Assembly (NCBI GenBank): GCA_041158165.1
Contig: JBEBBW010000003.1
Span: 1 to 64,000 of the forward strand
Reading direction: 5' to 3'
Length of the DNA: 64,000 nt
From: TMED14 sp041158165
GTDB taxonomy: Bacteria; Bacteroidota; Bacteroidia; Flavobacteriales; Schleiferiaceae
Within the stretch, counting starts at the first letter, position 1, and each line of letters begins with the position of its first letter. Position numbers and translations under genes: made by a program. Positions 57,979 to 64,000 of the stretch are shown piece by piece. The notes beneath the pieces were generated by a model. The model did not search any database, had not been told where the DNA came from, and was given only the letters and a program-made list of their open reading frames with translations.

Positions 57979-60459
57979 TTAAAACTGCTGTCCGAGGACG
58001 AAGTGGGTCTGCCAACCAGAGGGAACAACTTTGCCCGGCATCGGATCAAACCCGTGGCCAAGGTCTACGCCGAGCAGTCCGAACATGGGCATGAAAATGC
58101 GCAAGCCGACGCCGGCGCTGCGCTTGAGCTCAAAAGGACGAAAATCTGCGAAATTGCTGTAGTTGTTGCCCGCCTCGAGGAAGGCTAGCGCAAAAATTTG
58201 GGCTGTGGGGCTCGGCGAAATGAGGTAGCGAAGTTCCGAGGTGAACTTGGTGTACAGCGCACCACCGCCGGGAGGTGTTAAGCTAAAGTTGGTGTAGCCG
58301 CGGAGGCCGACGATTTCACGGCCGTCGAGTACAAAGTTCTGAAGGCCGTCTCCGCCGAGGTAAAAGCGCTCAAAAGGAGGCAGTCCGTAGTCCTTGTTGT
58401 AGGAGCCAAGGAAGCCAAATTCTCCGTAGGAACGCGCTACGAGGTTTTTGGCGAGCTGCATGTAGTAGTCGCCAGAGAACTTGAATTTATGGTACTCGAT
58501 GAAGCGGTACTTCTCGTTGGTCGTGAGCTTGCTGTAGTCCCGCCCGTCGAGTAACGACAAGGGCGGAGTTAGTTCCATATTGAACGAAAGGCTTGAACCT
58601 CTCGTCGGGAAAATGGGAAGGTCTCGGTTGTCTCGGCGCAGCGTGAAGTTGTAGGCCACCGAATTCGCAATGCCCGTCTTGAACATCGCCGTACCAAACG
58701 GATAGTTGTTGATATCAAAGCGTCGGTACTCGATTGCATGGTACAGCGTGAAGTAGTCGTCTGGCCACTTTAAGCGAAGCCCTTGGCCAAGCGTAACCCC
58801 CGTGATGCTGATGCGCTGGGCGGTACTGTCGGTGCGCCCGGTGGCATTCATGCGGTTGTGGTAGGCCGTGAACGTGATGGAGTTGGGCTTTTTGCCGCCA
58901 AGCCAAGGCTCGGTGAAGCTAAAGTTGTACGACGAAAAGAAGGTTCCGTTGCTCTGCGCGCGAATGTTGATGGTTTGGCCGTCGCCTGAAGGCAGCGGAC
59001 GCCACGCCTTCTTGTTGAACATGTTCCGCGCGCTGAAGTTGTTGAAGTTCAAGCCTGCGGTGCCGATGACCATGTTGGCGCCCCAGCCGCCCTGCAGCTC
59101 GAGCTGGCTCGTGGACTGTTCCGCAACCGTGTACTCCAAATCAACCGATCCCGTTACGGGGTCTGGATTGGGCGTAATGTTGATGGAACGCGGGTCAAAA
59201 TACCCCAACTGCCCGAGCTCGCGAATCGTACGCTGAATGTCGGCTTTCGAAAACAAATCGCCGGGGCGCGTGCGGATTTCGCGGTAAATCACGTGGTCGT
59301 TGGTGCGGTCGTTGCCGATTACGGTCACCTTGCGCACCGTGGCTGGACGGCCTTCGCGAATGCGGATCTCAAGGTCGATCGAGTCGTTGGCTACCCGCAC
59401 TTCTACCGGAATCACGTTGCTGAACAGGTATCCGTTGTTGAGGTAGAGCGACGAAATGTCGTTGCCGTTCGGGTCGCCGTTCACGCGGGTACCCAGCAGC
59501 TTTGAATCGTAGCGGTCGCCGGCTTCGATCTTCAAAATGCTCTGCAGGGTCGCGTTGTCGTACTTGGAATTGCCCAAAAAGCGCACGCTGCGGTAGTAGT
59601 AAGGACGGCCTTCTTCGACCGTAAACTCAATGCGAATGCGCGGCTTCTCATTAATGTCAACCCGGTATACCGTGTCGCGCACGATGCGGGCATCTCGGTA
59701 GCCCGCGTGGTTGTAGGCTTCGACTATAAGTGCACGTTCTCCCTCAAGCTTTTCTTCGAGGTACTTAGCAGACTGAAAAATGTTCCACCAGCGCATTCGG
59801 TGCAGCTCGTCCATCGCGCGGCGCAGTTTGGCGCTGCTCAGGGCGCTGTTGCCGGTAAATACGATGTCGTCGATGCGCAAGCGCGGACCGGTTTCCACAT
59901 CAAGATGCAGCACCACGGCCTGGGCAAAGGCCGTGTCCGTAATCGGCGTAACCAAGGCCTTGACGTCGGGGTAGCCCTTCTCGATGAAGTGCTTGCGGAT
60001 CGTGGATTCGGTGGTGCGAATCAAGTTTTGAGAAACAATTGTCCCGCGGCTAAGTCCAAGTTTTTCGCGAAGTGCGTCTTGGCGCGGCTTACTCAAGCCA
60101 GTGAAGTAGTATTTGCTGAGCTTCGGAAGCGTTTTAAGACGGAATTCCAAGTAGACCACCCCGCCGTTGCGCGCCGTGATAAACAACTGAATGTCTTCAA
60201 ACAGCTCCTGCTTCCAGAGGTTGCGCACCGCGTCAGCAATTTTCTCAGACGGAAACTGAACGACGTCGCCTACGCGGAGTCCGCTCAGCAGCGTAACCAT
60301 GGCGGGATCAAGCTCGTCGGCGCCGGTGACCAATATTCCGCCCACTTCATAGTCGATGCCAGGGGTGACTTCAACACTCGGTGCGGCCGGCATTTGAGCT
60401 ACTACTGGCATTGCAGCGCTCAAAGCGGCGAAAAGGACGGCGGTGCGTAGGCGGATCAT
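57979..60459 (-). CDS. bamA: Outer-membrane protein assembly factor BamA
   Basis: BamA inserts beta-barrel proteins into the outer membrane. The 826-residue protein has a signal peptide (MIRLRTAVLFAALSAAMPVVAQ), POTRA domains to about residue 440 (GLRVGDVVQFPSEKIADAVRNLWKQELFEDIQL; ISKGYPDVKA-like; ITPNPDPVTGSVDLEYTVAEQ), and a 16-strand barrel that ends with GVDLGHGFDPMPG and the terminal WQTHFVLGQQF, with a final Phe. The ATG overlaps the uppS stop (ATGA). Confidence 0.96.
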   Translation of the reverse strand: MIRLRTAVLFAALSAAMPVVAQMPAAPSVEVTPGIDYEVGGILVTGADELDPAMVTLLSGLRVGDVVQFPSEKIADAVRNLWKQELFEDIQLFITARNGGVVYLEFRLKTLPKLSKYYFTGLSKPRQDALREKLGLSRGTIVSQNLIRTTESTIRKHFIEKGYPDVKALVTPITDTAFAQAVVLHLDVETGPRLRIDDIVFTGNSALSSAKLRRAMDELHRMRWWNIFQSAKYLEEKLEGERALIVEAYNHAGYRDARIVRDTVYRVDINEKPRIRIEFTVEEGRPYYYRSVRFLGNSKYDNATLQSILKIEAGDRYDSKLLGTRVNGDPNGNDISSLYLNNGYLFSNVIPVEVRVANDSIDLEIRIREGRPATVRKVTVIGNDRTNDHVIYREIRTRPGDLFSKADIQRTIRELGQLGYFDPRSINITPNPDPVTGSVDLEYTVAEQSTSQLELQGGWGANMVIGTAGLNFNNFSARNMFNKKAWRPLPSGDGQTINIRAQSNGTFFSSYNFSFTEPWLGGKKPNSITFTAYHNRMNATGRTDSTAQRISITGVTLGQGLRLKWPDDYFTLYHAIEYRRFDINNYPFGTAMFKTGIANSVAYNFTLRRDNRDLPIFPTRGSSLSFNMELTPPLSLLDGRDYSKLTTNEKYRFIEYHKFKFSGDYYMQLAKNLVARSYGEFGFLGSYNKDYGLPPFERFYLGGDGLQNFVLDGREIVGLRGYTNFSLTPPGGGALYTKFTSELRYLISPSPTAQIFALAFLEAGNNYSNFADFRPFELKRSAGVGLRIFMPMFGLLGVDLGHGFDPMPGKVVPSGWQTHFVLGQQF

Positions 60460-61178
60460 GCGTGAAGTTGTTCGCTGGTTTTTCCGAGGCGTCGTTCGCG
60501 GCCCGCGAACTGGTCAAGGGCTTCGACCAGGTGTTCCTTCGAAAAATCAGGCCAAAGTACGGGCAAGAAGACTAATTCTGCGTAGGAAATTTGCCAAAGC
60601 AAGAAGTTGGAGATGCGCTGCTCGCCGCTCGTGCGAATCACCAGTTCGGGGTCTGGCATGCCGTGGGTCCACAGCGATTGGGCAATGTGGTCTTCGGTAA
60701 TCGCCTCGGGCTCAAGCTCGCCGTTGGCGGCACGGCGCGCCAGGCTCTGGACGGCTGAGGTGAGTTCTTGGCGGCTGCCGTAGCTCAGCGCCAGCGTCAG
60801 GACCAATCGGGTATTTCCAGCTGTTGCGGCGCGGGTCGCGTCGAGTTGGGCACGGGCCTTTTTGGGCAGCGCGTCGAGGTTGCCAATGGCATGCAGGCGA
60901 ATCTGGTTTTCTTGAAGTACCGGCAGCTCCTTGCTCAAGCTGGTCATCAAGATGTTCATCAGGGCGTCGACCTCCGCCTTGGGACGCTGCCAATTTTCTT
61001 CTGAAAACGCATAAACGGTCAGGTAGCGAATGCCCAGTTCGGCCGCGCTCGTAGCCGCACGACGCAGGGCCTCAACGCCCAATTCGTGGCCCCGAACGCG
61101 GGTCGCAAAACCCTGCTTCTTAGCCCAACGGCCGTTGCCGTCCATGATGATCGCTACGTGCTGCGGAAGGTTCTTCAT
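60456..61178 (-). CDS. uppS: Isoprenyl transferase (undecaprenyl diphosphate synthase)
   Basis: UppS makes the C55 lipid carrier for cell-wall and surface glycan synthesis. The 240-residue protein starts MKNLPQHVAIIMDGNGRWAKKQGF, with the Asp of IMDGNGRW as diphosphate ligand, RGHELGVEALRR, FSEENWQRPKAEVDALM and the C-terminal PDLVIRTSGEQRISNFLLWQISYAE-like segment (PELVIRTSGEQRISNFLLWQ). It shares a base with the DUF6089 stop. Confidence 0.97.
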   Translation of the reverse strand: MKNLPQHVAIIMDGNGRWAKKQGFATRVRGHELGVEALRRAATSAAELGIRYLTVYAFSEENWQRPKAEVDALMNILMTSLSKELPVLQENQIRLHAIGNLDALPKKARAQLDATRAATAGNTRLVLTLALSYGSRQELTSAVQSLARRAANGELEPEAITEDHIAQSLWTHGMPDPELVIRTSGEQRISNFLLWQISYAELVFLPVLWPDFSKEHLVEALDQFAGRERRLGKTSEQLHA

Positions 61179-61987
61179 TAGTTAAGAAATGCGGCGCAAG
61201 TTTCCCAAAATTTCTCTAAGTGCAAACCTAACCCGACATTCACGCGAATCAAACCGTCGTTTTGGTTGGATTGTCCCCTAGAATAGCCGGTTATTCCGCG
61301 GCCGGTGGGGTCGGCGAAGTACGCAGCGGCATCGCCCCGGGCCTCGCGGAGTGCGTCGACGTCGGTGTAGTCACCTGAAACGTCGTCGACGTAGTCGCTT
61401 CGAATCCAGGTCCACTGGGCCTCGGCTTGGGCCGTGAACCAGGGTCCGAGGTGCGCACGCCATCCCAGTCCGAGCGGAACGCTCACGGCGCGGGTGCCAT
61501 AAAACGTCGTGCCTGACCCGTCAAGACCTTGGCCTTCGGTTCCGAGCGGACGCAAGTCGATCCACTCACCCTGGTACTGACCTTGAGGCGTGTAGCTCGT
61601 GACGCCGACCCCGGCGAACAGGTAGGGACTGTGCTGGAACCGAAACGACGGGATGCGCATCGGCAAAAACGTCACTTCGCCGAGTGCCCACACGCTTTGG
61701 GTCTGGGTGCGCACGGTAATGCCGCGGACGCTGCGGTCCGCTCGGCTCGACGCGGCATCGCTCGCCAAAAAATCCCCTTGCTCGCCCACGATGCGCAGGG
61801 CGTAGTGCGGATGGCCCTGGTAGCGGTATCCGAGCGTCCAAACCTGCCCTTGCGTCGGTGTGCCCCAGGTGGGGCCGACGTCGCCGCGCAGTCCGAGTCC
61901 GCCCCACGAAACCGTGAGGTCCTGGCTGTGCTGCCCGAACGCAGCGAACGGGAAGAGTAGTGCGGCAAAAAGGATGGGGCGCAGCAT
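61178..61987 (-). CDS. DUF6089 family outer-membrane beta-barrel protein
   Basis: A 269-residue exported protein (MLRPILFAALLFPFAAFGQ). The mature part is rich in alternating strands with aromatic girdles (YALRIVGEQGDF, SPYLFAGVGVTSYTPQGQY, ACTAQAEAQWTW-like, IRVNVGLGLHLE), consistent with a small beta barrel. DUF6089 proteins occur in this place between nadK and uppS in many Bacteroidota, suggesting a link to outer-membrane biogenesis. The -7 box at 61995-62002 lies seven bases before the ATG, so a promoter starts here. Confidence 0.85.
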   Translation of the reverse strand: MLRPILFAALLFPFAAFGQHSQDLTVSWGGLGLRGDVGPTWGTPTQGQVWTLGYRYQGHPHYALRIVGEQGDFLASDAASSRADRSVRGITVRTQTQSVWALGEVTFLPMRIPSFRFQHSPYLFAGVGVTSYTPQGQYQGEWIDLRPLGTEGQGLDGSGTTFYGTRAVSVPLGLGWRAHLGPWFTAQAEAQWTWIRSDYVDDVSGDYTDVDALREARGDAAAYFADPTGRGITGYSRGQSNQNDGLIRVNVGLGLHLEKFWETCAAFLN

Positions 61988-61994
61988 GAGCCCG

Positions 61995-62002
61995 CAAAGA
62001 TA
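61995..62002 (-). promoter_or_regulatory. -7 box of the DUF6089-uppS-bamA operon
   Basis: TATCTTTG on the minus strand, seven bases before the ATG at 61987, within the 31-base gap after nadK. Confidence 0.6.
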
Positions 62003-62018
62003 CGCGCTTTGCCGAGGC

Positions 62019-62903
62019 CTAATTGCGGCGGTCAAGCCCCCATAAGAGCTTGTTGCGCAGCGTAGTAGGAAAGTTGTGTTCCTCGGTCTGCACCAGGCGG
62101 AATTTAAAGTCCGCCTGATGGATGCGCAGCGTAGTTTCGACATCCAGCGTGAACACGCGAGAGTCCAGCGAACACAAAAAATTGCCTTCGCGCGCCTCGA
62201 TTCGCAGTTCCAGTACGCCATCGTTGGGAATAACGAGCGGACGCACCGTTAAATTGTGTGGCGCAATCGGCGTCAAGATAAAATTGGGCGAATGCGGCAT
62301 TAGAATGGGCCCGCCACAGCTCAGGTTGTAGCCCGTAGAACCCGTGGGCGTGCTGATGAGCAGCCCGTCGGCCCAGTAGGTGTTCAAAAACTGCCCGTCG
62401 AGGTGCACGTGCACCGAAATCATGCTGGTGGTGCCCTTGCGGCTCACTGCGATTTCGTTGAGGGCAAAGTTGGGGTCGAGCAACTCGGGTCCGTCGGTCG
62501 CCGCTTGAAGCGTGTAGCGTTCCTCGATGCGGTACTCCCCCTGAAGAATGCGTTTGAGCGCCGTCGGGGCTTCGTCGCGGGTGATGTTGGCCAAAAAGCC
62601 GAGTCGGCCCGTGTTGAGGCCAATGAGCGGAATTCCGCTTCGGCCAACCTGGGAGGTTGCGTCGAGCAGGGTCCCGTCGCCGCCGATGACCAGAAGGAAG
62701 TCGGGATTCAGCGCATGAAGCGTTTCGGCCGACGTGTATTCGGGCAAGTCAAGCCCCAGGTTCCAGGCCTCGTTGAGGCGGTGCTGGAATCCGCGGTAGA
62801 TGGTCACTTCGCAGCCTTCCTGGCGCAGGGACTCGAGGGTCCGCTCGACAAAGGGCTGGGCCTCGTCGGGTACGCGTTTTCCGTAAATCGCAATGCGCGC
62901 CAT
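62019..62903 (-). CDS. nadK: NAD kinase
   Basis: NadK makes NADP from NAD and ATP. The 294-residue protein has the GGDGT motif at 74-78 (LLVIGGDGTLLDA), LGFLANI, the NEIAVSRKG and YWADGLLISTPTGSTGYNLSCGGPI blocks (diacylglycerol-kinase-like fold). It is three bases after the CBS gene on the same strand. Confidence 0.96.
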   Translation of the reverse strand: MARIAIYGKRVPDEAQPFVERTLESLRQEGCEVTIYRGFQHRLNEAWNLGLDLPEYTSAETLHALNPDFLLVIGGDGTLLDATSQVGRSGIPLIGLNTGRLGFLANITRDEAPTALKRILQGEYRIEERYTLQAATDGPELLDPNFALNEIAVSRKGTTSMISVHVHLDGQFLNTYWADGLLISTPTGSTGYNLSCGGPILMPHSPNFILTPIAPHNLTVRPLVIPNDGVLELRIEAREGNFLCSLDSRVFTLDVETTLRIHQADFKFRLVQTEEHNFPTTLRNKLLWGLDRRN

Positions 62904-62906
62904 GGG

Positions 62907-63470
62907 TCAGAGGTTGAGGTAGTGAAAGAGGTGGTCCAAGTTGTCTTGGGCGTCGTCGTGGCGCCGGCCGGGAGGAAATGAGCCAAGGACGGTAGCGCCC
63001 ATTCGCTCTAGGGTTTCGACCGCGGCGGTGGGGTCGGGCTGGTCCAGCCGAACCCAGGATCTGAAAAGCGCTGCGTTCGCGTCGTAGTCGGTAGCCAGGG
63101 CCACCACGCGGTAGCCTTCTTCTTCAAGGGCTTGGATCCAGCTTCCGCCCAAGGTTTGGGTCCCCTGGAGCCAGATGCTGCTGCCCGGGAGCTGAAAGCA
63201 CCATTGCGCACCCATCCAAGCGGTCAATCTTTGGGCGCTTAAGCCTCCGAGGAGCATCCCGTCGTGGTCGACCACCGCGATGGCGTCAAGCTTGCGCTCT
63301 GCAAAAAGGTTGAGGGCTTCTACAGCGTGCTGCTGGGTGGAGCAGGCTCGCTGTTCCACGGGTTCCCCGTGGAGGGGTGCCATGCCGACGTAGCGACCTT
63401 CCGCGTCGGCGGTTGGCCAGTACAGTTGGCCTTCGGGCCGTTCCGTTTGAAGCAATTCCTCCCAAAACAT
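62907..63470 (-). CDS. CBS domain-containing protein
   Basis: A 187-residue protein with a degenerate CBS pair in the first 95 residues (TQQHAVEALNLFAERKLDAIAVVDHDGMLLGGLSAQRLTAWMG), followed by an ACT-like part (TQTLGGSWIQALEEEGYRVVALATDYDA). The ligand is unknown, probably an adenine nucleotide. It is co-directional with nadK and divergent from pdxJ, a conserved arrangement in Bacteroidota. Confidence 0.82.
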   Translation of the reverse strand: MFWEELLQTERPEGQLYWPTADAEGRYVGMAPLHGEPVEQRACSTQQHAVEALNLFAERKLDAIAVVDHDGMLLGGLSAQRLTAWMGAQWCFQLPGSSIWLQGTQTLGGSWIQALEEEGYRVVALATDYDANAALFRSWVRLDQPDPTAAVETLERMGATVLGSFPPGRRHDDAQDNLDHLFHYLNL

Positions 63471-63540
63471 GGGTCAAACGTAAGGTAGGATTTTTAAACG
63501 GCTATGCGACCTTTGCGAAACCTTTAGCAACGTTTGTATT

Positions 63541-64000
63541 ATGGCCCTACTTCAGCCCGCCCGCTTGTCGGTCAATATCAATAAAGTGGCCACGCTTCGC
63601 AACAGCCGCGGAGGCAACGTGCCCGACGTGCTCCAGGCCGCCGTGCGCGCCCAAGAATTTGGTGCCGAGGGCATCACCGTTCACCCGCGTCCCGACGAGC
63701 GCCACATTCGCTACGCCGACGCCCGCGCACTTCGCGCGGTGGTGCACACGGAGTACAACATCGAAGGCTATCCGAGCCGGGACTTCATCGATTTGGTGCT
63801 GGAATGCCGTCCAGAACAGGTAACGCTGGTGCCAGACGGCCCCGACGTACTCACGTCGAACGCGGGCTGGGACACGTTGGCCCACGCCGGCTTGCTTCGC
63901 GAAGTGGTCGCCGAATTCCGGTCGGCCGGAATCCGCACTTCACTGTTTATCGAGTGCGACGCCGCCCGGATCGAGGGCGCGCGCCACGTGGGTGCCGACC
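63541..64000 (+). CDS. pdxJ: Pyridoxine 5'-phosphate synthase (cut by window edge)
   Basis: PdxJ condenses 1-deoxy-xylulose 5-phosphate with 3-amino-2-oxopropyl phosphate in vitamin B6 synthesis. The visible 153 codons start MALLQPARLSVNINKVATLRNSRGG. They include the family segments GITVHPRPDERHIRYADARALRAV, FNIEGYPS-like (YNIEGYPS) and the PEQVTLVPDGPDVLTSNAGWD block. The N-terminal NINKVATLRNSRG is typical. The gene continues beyond 64000. Confidence 0.96.
   Translation, partial: MALLQPARLSVNINKVATLRNSRGGNVPDVLQAAVRAQEFGAEGITVHPRPDERHIRYADARALRAVVHTEYNIEGYPSRDFIDLVLECRPEQVTLVPDGPDVLTSNAGWDTLAHAGLLREVVAEFRSAGIRTSLFIECDAARIEGARHVGAD

Overview
The window looks like a chromosome segment of a GC-rich member of the Bacteroidota, most likely from the Flavobacteriales. 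The evidence is many promoters of the Bacteroidota type (-7 box TAnnTTTG), type IX secretion (T9SS) C-terminal sorting domains on several secreted proteins, an XrtF-type exosortase, family-typical small proteins (Lacal_2735, DUF4199, DUF6089) and the order pdxJ / CBS / nadK / DUF6089 / uppS / bamA / ompH / ompH / murI. There is no rRNA, prophage, transposase or CRISPR array. Genes are tightly packed with many 1-4 base overlaps; no species name is attempted.

Layout. 1-4.6 kb: a cut-off secreted protein, a YceI protein whose promoter lies between two identical palindromes, then a minus-strand cluster of two T9SS-sorted proteins, a tiny exosortase-substrate-like protein, XrtF and its partner membrane protein. 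4.6-9 kb: small proteins, a LOG-family enzyme and an ExbB/ExbD energy-transducing operon. 9-17 kb: CPBP protease, dusB, a LolC/E-like permease with rbfA, methylmalonyl-CoA epimerase, a HAD/AraC pair, a CAT-anticodon tRNA with an odd 3' element, and two secreted proteins. 17-24 kb: a DEAD-box helicase with a structured leader, a large Asp-box propeller protein, and a four-gene overlapping operon beginning with a repeat protein resembling the 7(1)-knotted septoil family. 24-32 kb: tRNA-Val(GAC) with a related 3' element, then a sulfate uptake and activation operon (permease, cysC, cysD, cysN). 32-38.4 kb: an M43 metalloprotease and a translation block (rplM, rpsI, rpsB, tsf, pyrH, frr). 38.4-49.3 kb: MarR, pgi, nfu, gamma carbonic anhydrase, signal peptidase I, an acyl-CoA carboxylase beta subunit, a nucleotide sugar dehydrogenase and a di-heme peroxidase. 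49.3-56.2 kb: ABC exporter, RsmB-like methyltransferase, murQ, carotenoid-type desaturase, SDR and methyltransferase. 56.1-64 kb: the cell-envelope operon and the start of pdxJ.

Points of most interest: (1) two unrelated tRNA genes are each followed by a three-hairpin palindromic element of the same design, ending in a related tail and a displaced copy of the host tRNA 3' end 160-162 bases from the original; (2) an XrtF exosortase lies next to its likely substrate and a T9SS-sorted protein; (3) a secreted protein is built of six YxSQA repeats; (4) many -7 boxes sit 3-7 bases before ATG or GTG starts, implying leaderless mRNAs.
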